A program made the translations under genes and the position numbers. From contig JAIQDT010000295.1 of assembly GCA_021521415.1 (NCBI GenBank), forward strand, positions 992,001-1,056,000: a stretch of 64,000 nucleotides of DNA, written 5' to 3'. The DNA is from Bidens hawaiensis (Eukaryota > Streptophyta > Magnoliopsida > Asterales > Asteraceae). Positions 1 through 11,407 of the stretch are shown here, one piece after another (the stretch's first letter is position 1; each line of letters starts with the position of its first letter). A model generated the notes under the pieces. It worked only from the letters and a program-made list of their open reading frames with translations. It searched no databases and was not told the origin of the DNA.

Positions 1-237
1 CTCAATGAGACTGTTTCCATCACCCATCTAAACCAAGAGTGGACTGTTGATATTGAATTGAGCATTGATAAGTATATATTTGCCAATGGATGGTTCCCAT
101 TTGTAAAAGACAACGGTTTCTTATTTGGAGATATTTTGGTTTTCTTTCCCACTCGACCACACAAGTGGAGATTGTTATATGTTCCAGAACATCCGGACTG
201 GAGGCATGAGGTTTTTGATGTCTATGTCTCTTATCCA
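1..237 (+). pseudogene. B3-domain (REM-like) gene fragment, cut by the window edge
   Basis: The reading frame is open from base 1 and encodes the C-terminal half of a plant B3 DNA-binding domain. The landmarks are W-T-V-D-I near residue 14, the GWFPFV-x-DN block, then LFGDILVFF and a short beta-strand tail. This GW..FV..N..L..GD..VF order is typical of REM-type B3 proteins, which are nuclear DNA-binding proteins. The N-terminal half lies outside the window. The frame stays open to 375, but that tail is hydrophobic, low-complexity and unlike B3, so I end the coding part near 237. It lies 0.6 kb upstream of another B3 gene on the same strand and may be part of it or a tandem copy. Whether it is functional cannot be judged. 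Confidence 0.55.
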
Positions 238-375
238 ACACTTTTTTATGTATTGTGTTTAATATCTTTATTAAGTATTAATGTTTTGTATAAACTTAAA
301 AGATATTATAGAACATATGTTTATCATATCTTGGTCTTTGTCATACATGTTGATGTGGTGTTATTGTTATTATAA

Positions 376-851
376 ATGTTATAGAATTTTATGTTTAGTA
401 TATATTAAATTAACTTATTTAGCATATGTTTTATTTTTTCATAGTATATGTTTTCCATATTTGATTATAACTAACAAATAAATGTGTTTAAATTTTTTAA
501 TTTCATATGATTCTTCTAGAATATATAATTCAAATTCAATACCTGCCCCTTCTATTTTCCTTTTATGTTAATTTGTATTCTAACAAATATGCCGCCTATT
601 AACTAAGTTAGAATCTAATTTTAAAAAATGTTTTAAATACCTAATCATCTTTTAGGTTTAACGTCTTCTTTTTCATTCTCCATGCCGTCTTTCATGTATT
701 TCTCCATTCCTTACTTTCTAAATTTCTTCGTATAATGTATAGATTAACTTTTCACGATTCTTATATAACTTATATTTCTTAGATTAATACGTCAATAACG
801 AAAATTTTACATAAACATTATTGTGTTTGATGTAGAAAGATTATTTTGGTT
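376..851. other. AT-rich spacer between B3-like segments
   Basis: This is AT-rich DNA without a supported exon. It could be an intron of one large B3 gene or an intergenic promoter region. I see no decisive splice or promoter signal. Confidence 0.4.
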
Positions 852-2444
852 ATGACAACTTCTTTTCTCATGCTTATCGAAGATCCCAAATTTCCTATTC
901 AGGTATTCTTAAAATTATATGATAATATATTTCTCTAAACATTCAATACCTAATTGTTGTAAATGTTAATTTTTTTGTTAGGAAATTCCCATAGAATTTA
1001 TCTTGCAAAATTCTTCAATGTTTAACGTGTTGCCTAAAACAGTAGAAATTCATCATTACAAAGGATCATCGATAGTGGAGTTAAAAAAACTAGAAAAAAC
1101 AGTTGGTTTGGGTAATGGAGTTCTTGATCTATTGTCTTCTTTGAAGATTCGTCCTTATTAGAGAATTATTTTTATTTCATTTGAAGATGATAGTAAATGG
1201 TTACTTAGAACTCCTTCGAAGAAGGCAATTTCTACTGGGCATCGACAGACATTTGTTTTATACGATCATAACAGAATGAATGATAAATTGGTATAATTCT
1301 TATTAACTGTTATTACTTAATAGTCAGTTTTATAAATATATATATTAAAATGGTTTTTAACATATAGTATGTTTTCCTATTTTCTTTACAGGCTGTTTCA
1401 AAGAAGAATATTGAAACTCAGTTTCAAGACTCGCTTCATATCAGAGTAATTAAGTTTATTTTTGATCATAACCATTCATGGGAGATCAGTTTTAAATTTT
1501 ACAAAAAACAGTATTTGTTTGGTGACGGTTGGAAACAGTTGGTTCAAGATTTGTGTTTCAGAGATGGTGACGTTCTATGGTTGAAGTATGTTAACAATTC
1601 TACCATTGATTTAAGAGTGTATGACAAGAACGGTATTCCTTTATTGTTTCCACATTTACCACCAATTGTTTGTCATCAATTAACAAACTTCAATCCGAAT
1701 GGTGAACATACAGTCGATTCTCCATATTGCCAATCGGTAGTTGGTTATTTTCACAATACAGGTTTGAATCATGATAAAAAAATAAGGCTGAAAACTCTAA
1801 TTGTTATTCAGAGTTCCGTAAGAAGATTGAATATCGTATGGTAATAAATATAATTACCCTTTTATTTTTTGTTATGTTTTTTTAACTGTAAAAATAATCA
1901 TATAAAATTTGTATGTTTTTTTCTTAGCGATTACCAGCTGAGGTCGGGAGACTTGCAAATCTGAAAAAGAAACGCTTAATTAAGTTCAAAAGTTTAGTGT
2001 AAGGCCCCGTTACCGGTAGCCCTACTTTAACGTTGGATTTACTCATAAACGCAGTTCTAAATATCAGAGTTAACAAAAACTTTCGCGGAATAATAAAAAC
2101 TTCATCCTCAACATTTTACATAACCATCAAGTCATGTCTTATAAAACATTCATAGTCAATTAAAACAAAACATAGTCTTTAAAACATCACAACATTTCTT
2201 CGAGATGCCAGAATCTTCGATTTCCATGCCATGTGTCTTCAGTTACGCGAGCTGCCTCAACCTATTTGCCTGCGTGCATACTAAAAGTCAGCTATGCTGA
2301 GTGACTTCTAGTTAATCACGTAACTTACTTTTCATACACATATACTTGCCCGAAGGTATGCATTACAACATATCAAGATCAGCATTCGTCCATACACATT
2401 CATATCTAACCATACATTATAAAGGGCGTTTCACCCTACATACC

Positions 2445-2610
2445 TCGGATATTTTTAGGGTCTGGTACCCTCCATCCTCGGATATTATTAGGGTCCGGTC
2501 ACCCTTCATCCTCGAATATTATTAGGGTCCGGTCACCCTTCATCCTCGGATATTATTAGGGTCCGGTACCCTTCATCCTCGGGTATTATTAGGGTCCGGT
2601 ACCCTTTCTT
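2445..2610. repeat. Tandem repeat inside solo LTR A
   Basis: About four units of roughly 38 bp carry the core GGATATTATTAGGGTCCGGT followed by acccttcatcctc. Units differ by single bases and one short indel. The equivalent LTR position in the related elements holds different repeats. Confidence 0.85.
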
Positions 2611-2904
2611 CCATAGCTTCACACTATACATGTCCTTAAATATTTTTCCTGACAATACGTGCAATCTCCGAAGAGCGTTCACGTACCATTAACTTATCTT
2701 ACGTACATTATGCATACATCATAAATATTCATACATACATCTTACATCAAACATAGCAATCACGTCTTTAACTACCACCTGACGGTACATGCAATATCCG
2801 AAGATCGTTCACGCACCGTCAAGCAATCATCATACATCCATCATACAAGGCATACACTTACCACTTAAGGTAAGTGTATTAACTATCACATCGAGTATGC
2901 ACAC

Positions 2905-2945
2905 AGCCCCGAAAACATAACAAGGAAGTGGGGCTAGAAACTCAC
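2905..2945 (-). promoter_or_regulatory. Hairpin AGCCCC/GGGGCT followed by a splice-donor-like GTGAGTTTC
   Basis: AGCCCC (2905-2910) pairs perfectly with GGGGCT (2930-2935). In element sense (minus strand) the GAG|GTGAGTTTC block at 2937-2948 fits a 5' splice site. The same arrangement occurs in the gag-only element and, less perfectly, in two other LTR families of this window. Function is inferred. Confidence 0.5.
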
Positions 2946-4371
2946 CTCAATGCGGTTGCATTCACCGTTTACGGTTATTTCCTTCTTGAGCTGTGCCCGA
3001 CTAACTGTATAATAATTATACGTTTCAGTAAACTATCACTACACATATCGCCTTTCTAGTTTAATTATTACCCTCAACGAACAGGGGTTCGGGGGTAGCG
3101 CCCCTGGCAGCGGGGTTCTAGGGGTGGCAGCCCCTAGCAGGGTCCAAGGGGCAGAGCCCCTGGCTGGGGTTAAGCTGACTTAACACATTTTCCATTAGGA
3201 TTTTGAATCCTTAAATAATTTGCTACTTCTAAGTCCAGGGACTGTTATTGTCATTCAGTTAAACTTCTAATTCGTTATTGGTTCATAGCAAATTGGATTA
3301 TCCTAGCGAACTGGTTCTTATAACGAATTGAACCCTTAACGAACTGGACTCTTTAACGAATCAGTCCATATAACGAATTGGGCCTTCTATTTCATTATTT
3401 CTTTTAACGAACTAATCATAACGAATCAAGGGTAATTCGTTACCCTTTTCCCTTAACGAATCAGAGATGAATCATAGACGAACTAGAGCTAGTTCGCTGT
3501 GCTCCCTTAAGCGAATCAACTAACGAATCACCTTCAATTCGTTAAGTCCCCATAGCGAACTAGGGTTAGGTCAGGGAATGTCAGAACATTCCATGAAATT
3601 CCTTATCCTCGTACGCCGGCGCCGCCTTTGACGGAAAGCCGCCGGAAAACCGCGAACACGTCGGAAAAACGAGTTTTAACTCGTTTTTCACAGTTTTTCG
3701 TCCCGTTCGATCCAGATCTGAGCTAGGGTGACCCCTAAGCTCATCATAGGTTCGGTTTTTACCCGATTCCACCCGGATCTCGTGACTTAAACGGTTTAAC
3801 GGTGTCGGCTCGTCGGTTAGTGACCATAACTAACGGATTTAAGCTCATACAACAAAATACTATCATACCTTGGGTCGGGATCTGTTTTCTTCTTCTATAT
3901 TTCGACTAGAGAGAGGCTAGAGAGAGAGAGAGAGAGCTTAAGTGTGTGTGTTTGAGAGGTGTAAGGGATATGTGTAAATGAATTAAATGGAGGATTAAGG
4001 GTATATATATTTTTGATCATGGGCTTATGCCCATGGTCTTTCCTTCATTCCTCCATAACCCAAGTCCATAACCCATATCCATTTACCCAACACAAGTCCA
4101 TATCATATTCTATTCAACTAAACCGATAACGACCCGCTATTAAATAAACGAACTTTATTTTATTAATATAACCGAAAGTAGGATGTTACATTTAGCCGGC
4201 TTGGAAACAATCTTCAAAGTTAAAAACAGAGGCCAAAAAGAGAAGGGGCATTTTTCGTTAATTGGATGGAAGGATTACGTAATCAACAATCGGTTATGTT
4301 TTGGAAACACTTTGGTTATTCGTTATTATAAGGACGATGATGTTTTAGTTGTGGTTGAAGTTGATGGTTGA

Positions 4372-4881
4372 TGAGTTTTATTTATCGTTTTTGTTATTTT
4401 TTTAATTTTGTCGTTATTCAAACTTTGTTATAAGCACTATGGTATTTAAAATTTAATTTTGTCTGCTTTTGGAAGAATGTTTGATTGTATTGTTATTTCA
4501 TTCCTTTTTTTATATCTAATTATTTGTTAACATAATCATAAAAAACAAAACTTGTATGTAACCCTAATCTATCATGTTTTAAATATTATACAGTAACACC
4601 TTTTATACTTATTAACTTTGAACATATTAGAGAATAGAATATTTAAATTGGACTTATATTGGATACTATCCTTATTTCCTAAGTATTATCTTAAAATTAA
4701 CAATATATAATCGTTATCAATGCTTAGAGATACTTTCTAAATTATTATTATAATCACAGATCAAAATATATGTAATATTATGAAATTAGTTAATATTCTA
4801 TTATAACTATCTTCCATATTTATCCTTTTGTATAATTTATTAACATCTATTCCACCATTTGTCACTCTTATTTCTCTAATA
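4372..4881. other. AT-rich gap between B3 gene and Helitron
   Basis: AT-rich DNA with no coding signal. The 5' end of the Helitron should lie here or further left, but I could not fix a TC terminus. Confidence 0.4.
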
Positions 4882-5712
4882 ATGTCTTCATCTTCAAAGA
4901 AACAAAAATCTACTCCCTCCACCTCAAAGATCAACAACGACGATCCAAATGGTATTGTATTTAATCTTTAAGAAGCTATCAACCATACATATTCTTTAGC
5001 GGTATTGATTTTTTGATTTAAACCGTATTTTTTTATTTTTCTTTTAGGTAAACTTCCAAGAAAACCATTGTCTGATGTTTCAAACACGCCACAACAAAAT
5101 AATGTTCAAAGTGTTCATGTTTATCCTCCTAATACATGTTTCTTGAACCGATACTCATCTCCAAACTATCATTAAAATCAATACGGTATAATCTGTAGAC
5201 GTCAATTTTTTAATAATAATTATAATGAAGTTGAATACGTTTGTTTTGTAATATTAATTTGGTATTTTCTATTTTGTTAATTTATTTTTCGATTGTACAT
5301 TTGTTGAAACAAAGGTCAACCTCAAATTGGGCAGTTTGGTTATGTTTCAAACAATACACAAGTTACTATATTTCAAAACAACACACCAAGTAATTATGTG
5401 TGTAATTCTCTTGCAAGTAAGTTTTAAATGTATTATGGTTTGGTATTTTTTTTTAAATTTATTGTTATTATTTTGATTGATTTATATTAAAATCCTAAAT
5501 GCAGGTTCTAATAACAGAACCTATACTCCGTTTGAAGTTCAAAGCGGTTCTTTGTCTAAGTCTTACAAGGGGAAGGAAAATGTATATCCGTATACATTAC
5601 CAACCGTAAACAATAATTCGCAATATAACAAACGTACGTATCTTTTTGCATATTTCTATAATATTGAAATTATCTTATTATTGTTATATTTATTATTCAT
5701 TTTACATTTTAC

Positions 5713-5746
<34 letters not shown>

Positions 5747-8700
5747 CAGATGATACATCTACTCAAGTTGAAAGTTCGTTTTCATCAAAACGAAAACAAA
5801 GAAAGGATATTCTAGATGGGAAATGTGATAAAATAAAACATTCTTTAAACAAAATTTCCCAAAGAAGCCCGTCTATCACAAGTATTGCCTATTTTCTTTT
5901 AATCATTATATTTATTTGTTGTGTTAGTAGTTATACTCCGTATAATATTTTGTTGAACAGGTTGTGTTACTTCTTCTAACATCAACACTAACCCAATATT
6001 GAGTAATAGCGCTTCTGTTTCTAACTACATAAATTCGGGAAGTACCTCATCAACAAGGTGTAAAGGACGGCCAAGGAGAACAAGCAATACTACTGCTATA
6101 CCTATGCAGCCGTTAAATGATTTTTGAGTTTGTTGTAGATGATTTTAAAGGCATATCATCAGGTTATTTGTTAATACATTATGTAATTCTACATAGTATG
6201 TTCTAAATCCATGTCATAACTTCTTTTGCATTTGTTGTACAGATTACCTTGATCTTGGTAATCAAACATTCCAATGTGATTCATGCAAAGCCTGTTTATG
6301 GGAAGCTGAATCTAGGAGAGGAAAACATAGTAGTGGCGATTCAAATTTCTCTTTATGTTGTCGCAGCCGGAATGTTTAACTGCCTGAATTAAAACAGCCT
6401 CATGAAAGTTATGTTAAGTTATTTCGTGGCGAGGATCCTTTAAGCAAGTATTTTTTGAAAAATATTAGACGATTCAATTCAATGTTCTCCTTTACATCAA
6501 TGGGTGGAAAAATTGACAATTCCATTAATAGAGGAAACGCTCCATACACGTTTAGACTAAGTGGAGAAAACTACCATTCTATAGGAACTCTTCTTCCATT
6601 AGATGGTAACAAACCTCAGTTTGCTCAACTATACATTTATGATACAGAGAACGAAGTTTCAAACCGAAAATGAGTTTTTGGGTAAGACTTACCTTAACCA
6701 GTATATGTTTATAATTTTTATAAACATATTATTTTATAATATATTACATTCATATTAACTTTAAAGTGTATTTTTTCCTTTGTTTTTCTTGCAATCAATT
6801 ATCCGGAGATGACAAAAAGTTTGATGATTATATTATTAATTATCTGAAGGAAATGTTAGACTCACAAAATCCATTGGTTCAGGCCTATCAGATGGTACAT
6901 GATTCTTTTAAAGAAAATCCTCATAATGATTTAAAACTCCGCATTGTTGGAACAAGGCAATACGATGCTAGGACCTATAACTTACCAACGACCTTTGAGG
7001 TTGCTGCTCTTTTAGTTGGAGATATTTATGATGCCTTAGACAATAGAGATATAATAGTTAACTCGAGGTCTAGCGGTCTTCGACGAATTAGTGAGCTTCA
7101 TCCTTCTTATACTCCTCTCCAATTTCCTTTGCTTTTTCCTTTTGGTGAGGATGGTTATAAGATAGACATTCCGCATCGGAATATAGATCCTTCATCTACT
7201 GCTGCCCGTAAGAAGTGCACGATGCGAGAGTTCTTTGCATATAGGTTACAAGATAGGCCTAACCAATTCTCACTACCCTTAAATGGTAGGAGGCTTTTTC
7301 AGCAGCTTTTGGTAGACAAATACACCATGGTTGAGAGTCAAAGGTTGCATTTTATACATTCTAAACAGAGTGAACTTAGGTGTGACACATACGAAAGCCT
7401 TCGAAACCTTAAGACATCAGGAACTTCAGATGTTTCCACATCTGGTCAGCGTGTAATTCTTCCATCATCTTTTAACGGAGGAAGTAGATATATGATGCAA
7501 AATTATTTGGATGCCATGTGTCTTTGTAGATGGTACGGTTATCCAGATTTTTTCTTAACCATTACGTGCAATCCCGGTTGGCCAGAAGTCAAGCGTTTTT
7601 TGAAGGATACCAGTTTAAATTCTGAAGACAGGCCCGATATATTATGTCGTATTTTTAAGATGAAGCTTGATTCAATGATTAAGTTGTTGAAGGATAAGTC
7701 TTTGTTTGGGAAGGTTAAAGCAGGTTCGGTTTGCAAATAAAAATTTATATTTTCATATTTTTTCCTTCTAATTTTGAAGATCTTTATTTTATTATTTTGT
7801 GCTAATTTTTATTTTTAATTCCAAATGCAGCCATTTACATAATTGAGTTTCAGAAACGTGGTCTACCTCATGCCCATATTTGCTTATTCATTCATCCAGA
7901 TAATAAAATTCATAATCCATCCGATATAGATAAGTTTGTTTCAAGTGAAATTCCAGACAAGTTGACTGAACCAGACCTATACCAGCTTGTGTCGAATCAT
8001 ATGCTTCAAGTACAGATTCAAAAGGTTTTCCAATTTATAAAAGAAGAGATAATGGACGTTACATCATTAAGAAAGGAATAAATTTAGATAATAGAAGTGT
8101 TATCCCTTACAACAAAATTCTGTAAAGAAAGTATCAAGCCCATATAAATGTCGAGTGGTGCAATCAAGAAGGATCAATCAAGTATTTGTTTAAATATATA
8201 AATAAGGGTCCAGATCTTGTCTAAAATAACAGCCCCGATAATGAAGATCCTAATGCGGACGAGATTAAAGCATTTTACTATTGTAGATATCTTTCTGCAT
8301 GTGAGGCTGCCTGGAGGATATTTTCTTTTGATGTTCATTACAGGGTCCCGACTGTTACGAGACTTCCTTTCCATTTACCTTGTCAGCAACAAGTAATTTA
8401 TGGTCCGGAGGAAGATATTGAAGACGTTCTTACGAAGCCTTCCAATGCTGCTTCAATGTTTATTGGTTGGATGGAAGCCAATAAAAGCTATAGGCATGCA
8501 AGGAAGCTATCCTATGCTGAGTTTCCAACACAGTTTGTATGGAAAAAAAAAAAAAAACCACCAAAATGGGTACCAAGGTTAAAGGGATTTGCTATTGGTA
8601 GAATTCATGCCGTTCCTACATCGTTTGACGAGGCCTACTACTTACGAATACTTTTAAACAAGGTTAAAGGACCCCAATGTTTCGAAGATATTCGCACGGT

Positions 8701-8950
8701 AGATGGTGTTGTTTGTGATTCTTTTAGAGATGCATGTTATAGAAGAGGGCTTTTAGATGATGATAAGGAGTACATAGAAGCAATAGAGGAAGCAAGCCAT
8801 ACCGCAAACGGATATTATCTAAGGAATTTGTTTGCAACAATGCTTATAACATTCTCATTATCAAGACCTGATTATGTTTGAGATAATACATGGCAATTCT
8901 TAGTCAACGCTATTCTTTATTATCAACAAAAGAAACACAAGAATCCAAGT
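4882..8950 (+). pseudogene. Helitron Rep (HUH nuclease) part, multi-exon, degraded
   Basis: Small exons at about 4882-4951, 5048-5119, 5314-5416, 5505-5633, 5750-5880 and 5961-6160 encode a Ser/Thr/Asn-rich N-terminus that ends in a KGRPRRT AT-hook-like stretch. From 6241 comes the conserved Helitron_like_N region (YLDLGNQTFQCDSC; NSMFSFTSMGGKID; FAQLYIYDTENEV). The 6766-7740 segment contains the FFLTITCNPGWPEV motif. The HUH motif (PHAHI, CAT-GCC-CAT at 7869-7877) and the two-tyrosine motif [10 protein letters not shown] (about 8178-8207) are both present. Damage includes an extra T near 6123, TAA near 6378, TGA near 6671, loss of the Cys-rich segment near 8000-8020, TAA near 8223 and TGA at 8879-8881. 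Protein would act in the nucleus at transposon ends. Confidence 0.85.
5716..5744. repeat. (TA)n microsatellite
   Basis: A run of about 14 TA units lies in an intron of the Helitron gene. Confidence 0.9.
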
Positions 8951-9392
8951 TAGTTTTGTTCTATATTGTAAGGCCCCGTTACCGGAAGCCCTACTTTCGC
9001 GTCGGATTTACTCATAAACACAGTTCTTCAAATCAGAGTTTATTAAAACTTTTCGCGGAATATAAAACATCAATCATTTGTTACAAATCATTCAATCTTT
9101 TCTTTGATACCATAACACAAAACTTTATATTTAAAACATCTTTACTTCTTTCTTCAGATGCCAGCCGTTCAATCCATGCCGTGTGTCATCCTCATGCTAA
9201 CTCTATAATCAGCTCACCTGCGTGCATACTAAAAGTCAGCTACGCTGAGTGAGTTCTAGTTAATCAAGCAACTTATCATACAACCACTTCATACAATATA
9301 TATATACGTATCCGAAGACACATAGTCCACTGTCTAACATGCCACTGTTTAACCACTTAATTACCCCTACAGCTTAGCCACTTAATTACAAC

Positions 9393-9650
9393 GGCACGTA
9401 TAGGCTTTCCCTATCACGCACTCACGCTATGCCACTTAATAACGAAGGCACGTATAGGCTTTCCCTATCACGCACTCACGCTATGCCACTTAATAGCGAA
9501 GGCACGTATAGGCTTTCCCTATCACGCACTCACGCTATGCCACTTAATAACGAAGGCACGTATAGGCTTTCCCTATCACGCACTCACGCTATGCCACTTA
9601 ATAACGAAGGCACGTATAGGCTTTCCCTATCACGCACTCACGCTATGCCA
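9393..9650. repeat. 54-bp tandem repeat in the 3' LTR
   Basis: About four and a half copies of a 54-bp unit containing GGCACGTATAGGCTTTCCC and ATGCCACTTAAT. Because 54 is a multiple of three, the array stays open in one frame and reads as repeated MPLNNEGTYRLSLSRTHA. I take it as non-coding LTR DNA. Confidence 0.9.
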
Positions 9651-10189
9651 CTAACACCCTTACTAGACTCCTGCTACCTCTAACACACTCTACCTCAACC
9701 TGCCTTGGTCACACTCATATTAGTTTAGTATTTACGTAGTGAACAAGTCACATCACATCATTCATACACACTATCAACCACTTGGCAATCGCTATCCTTG
9801 GCGATACGTGCAATATCCGAAGATCGTTCACGTACCGACAAGCATTATAAATATATACCTCATATAACATCTATAGCATACACTTACCACTTAAAGTAAG
9901 TGGATTCACACTTCACATCGAGTATGCACACAGCCCCGAAAACATAACAAGGAAATGGGGCTAGAAACTCACCTGAATACGGTTACGTTCTCCGTTGATT
10001 GTAATTCCTTTCTTTAACTGGGCTCGGCTAACTGTATAATATTTACACATATCAATTAACTACTACTACTCGTTTTCGATAACTGCCTTAACACATTTTC
10101 CAGTAGGTTATTAATTCATTTTATAAACGAACTTCGCTTCAGGCGAAGTTAAACCTTAGGCGAACTCGGAAACAGCTTGGTTCTGGCTT

Positions 10190-10500
10190 GATTCGATCGA
10201 ATAGGAACACGTTCGATCGAATAGGAACACGTTCGATCGAATAGGAACACGTTCGATCGAATAGGAACACGTTCGATCAAACAGGAACACGTTCGATCGA
10301 ATAGGAACACGTTCGATCAAACAGGAACACGTTCGATCGAATACAACACTCATTCGATCGAATACAAAACTCATTCGATCGAATGAGTTGGAGACTATTC
10401 GGTTGCTTCCCTATTCGGTCGACTGGACTTGTTCGATCTACGCATTCGATCGAATGGACTGATTCGATCGACTGGTTCGATCGAATGAGTCTGATTCGAC
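10190..10500. repeat. 20-bp TTCGATCGAATAGGAACACG tandem array in the 3' LTR
   Basis: Roughly seven to eight 20-bp units are followed by looser TTCGATCGAAT words. The TCGATCGA core is self-complementary, so each unit is a small palindrome. An identical array is at 14222-14532 in the other LTR. Confidence 0.9.
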
Positions 10501-11088
10501 TCCTTCAAGCTGGGCGACGGAGAAACCCACGGGTTTTCCAGATTTTCCAGATTTTTGACCCAAAATCGAAGTTTTTGACATGGAAATGCTCGGGATTGAA
10601 AGGGCTATCGATTCCTTGTACTTTTAAACACAAAAGCTTGCATTTTGACATCAAAACAAGGCGGTTTTTGACCCGAAAACTCAAGTTACGAAAATAGGGA
10701 GTTTTTGCTCGATTTGAGCTCGAAAATGGTTATGAAAACGGATGATTTTCGAGAGGGACTTACCAAAAACGATTAGGAACTAGATTGTGGACTCGGATTT
10801 GTGATTTGAGAACTTTCTCTCTCTAGCTTCTCTCTCTAGAAATGAGAGTGTTTGGGTGGGTGTAAGTGAAGGAAGATGGTGAAAATGGTGGAAGTGTCAA
10901 GAACTTTCGTTTATATACTACGAGTTTGGTTAGGCTCGGGTTGGCTTCCTACGGGTCGAGACAGGCCGAGTTCATAAAATAACTAAGCCCAAGACCCGTT
11001 CCTTACTCGACATTAAATAACTAAAACGTGAAATTACTAAACATAACTTTCTTTTATTTATCAAAATAAAAAATTTCGGGATGTTACA

Positions 11089-11106
11089 AGTCTTCCCTCC
11101 TTAAAG
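11089..11106 (-). promoter_or_regulatory. Polypurine tract of the gag-only element
   Basis: In element sense, AAGGAGGGAAGACT lies directly before the 3' LTR start TGTAACATCC. This is where plus-strand DNA synthesis would be primed. The same sequence with one extra purine flanks the LTR at 63650. Confidence 0.8.
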
Positions 11107-11407
11107 AGGTTTCGCCCCCGAAACCTAACTTATTCCCTATAAACGGAAAACTTCTTATATTTACACGCTTTACCATCACACAACTATTTATTATAACCAA
11201 CATGCATTCAAGTTAAATTCATAGATCGTTCATACTAAAGCACAAGAAGTCACAAGTACTTCATAACATAAAAGGAAATCATTCAAGCTTGCTAAACAAC
11301 ATAGGTTCAACTGTAACATAAAACACTCTTTAACTACTAAACATAAAACAACTGTGACATGCCACTTATTCTCCTGCAACCTCCTCAGCAGCTAATAGAC
11401 CATCCCT

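Larger units (their letters stand above)
1998..4190 (-). mobile_element. Solo LTR, Ty3/gypsy gag-only family (subtype A)
   Basis: In plus orientation the 2193-bp unit begins TGTAAGGCCCCG and ends GGATGTTACA, matching the termini of the gag-only element at 8967-15120. It is flanked by the perfect 5-bp duplication TTTAG (1993-1997 and 4191-4195). No internal region or second LTR is present, so it is a solo LTR, presumably left by recombination between two LTRs. It holds GGATATTATTAGGGTCCGGT-like tandem repeats (about 2445-2610), many AACGAAC/AACGAAT words (about 3250-3560), and a hairpin plus splice-donor-like block at 2905-2945. It sits inside the last exon of the B3 gene. Confidence 0.93.
852..4371 (+). 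pseudogene. Four-exon B3-domain (REM-like) gene disrupted by a solo LTR
   Basis: A coherent model has exons 852-902, 982-1290, 1392-1835 and 1928-1997 continued at 4196-4371. All introns have GT..AG borders and all junctions are phase 0. Exon 3 encodes a B3 C-terminal half (LFGDGWKQLVQDLCFRDGDV). Exon 4 encodes a second B3 domain that opens with RLPAEVGRLANL and closes with HFSLIGWKDYV, LCFGNTLVIRYYKDDD and a TGA stop. Exon 4 is split by a 2.2-kb solo LTR. Leaving out the LTR and one target-site copy keeps the frame (70 + 176 = 246 bases). A TAG at 1159-1161 interrupts exon 2, so the gene was damaged apart from the LTR. REM/B3 proteins bind DNA in the nucleus; targets of this one are unknown. 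The exact start codon is uncertain. Confidence 0.65.
8967..11088 (-). repeat. 3' LTR of the gag-only element
   Basis: In element sense it runs TGTAACATCCCG...CGGGGCCTTACA. It contains the 54-bp tandem repeats (9393-9650), a GATC-rich 20-bp tandem repeat (10190-10345), the AGCCCC/GGGGCT hairpin (9932-9962), GTGAGTTTC on the minus strand (9964-9972) and a TATA-like GTATATAAAC (minus, 10910-10919). Confidence 0.95.

Noticed and set aside
9393..9650. CRISPR-like array
   Set aside because: The repeats are contiguous 54-bp units without unique spacers, they lie in a plant LTR, and no cas genes are present.
10156..10374. Minus-strand ORF with repeated Phe-Asp-Arg / Ile-Glu-Arg blocks
   Set aside because: It is only a translation of the 20-bp TTCGATCGAATAGG repeat in the LTR, and the same frame occurs at 14188-14406.
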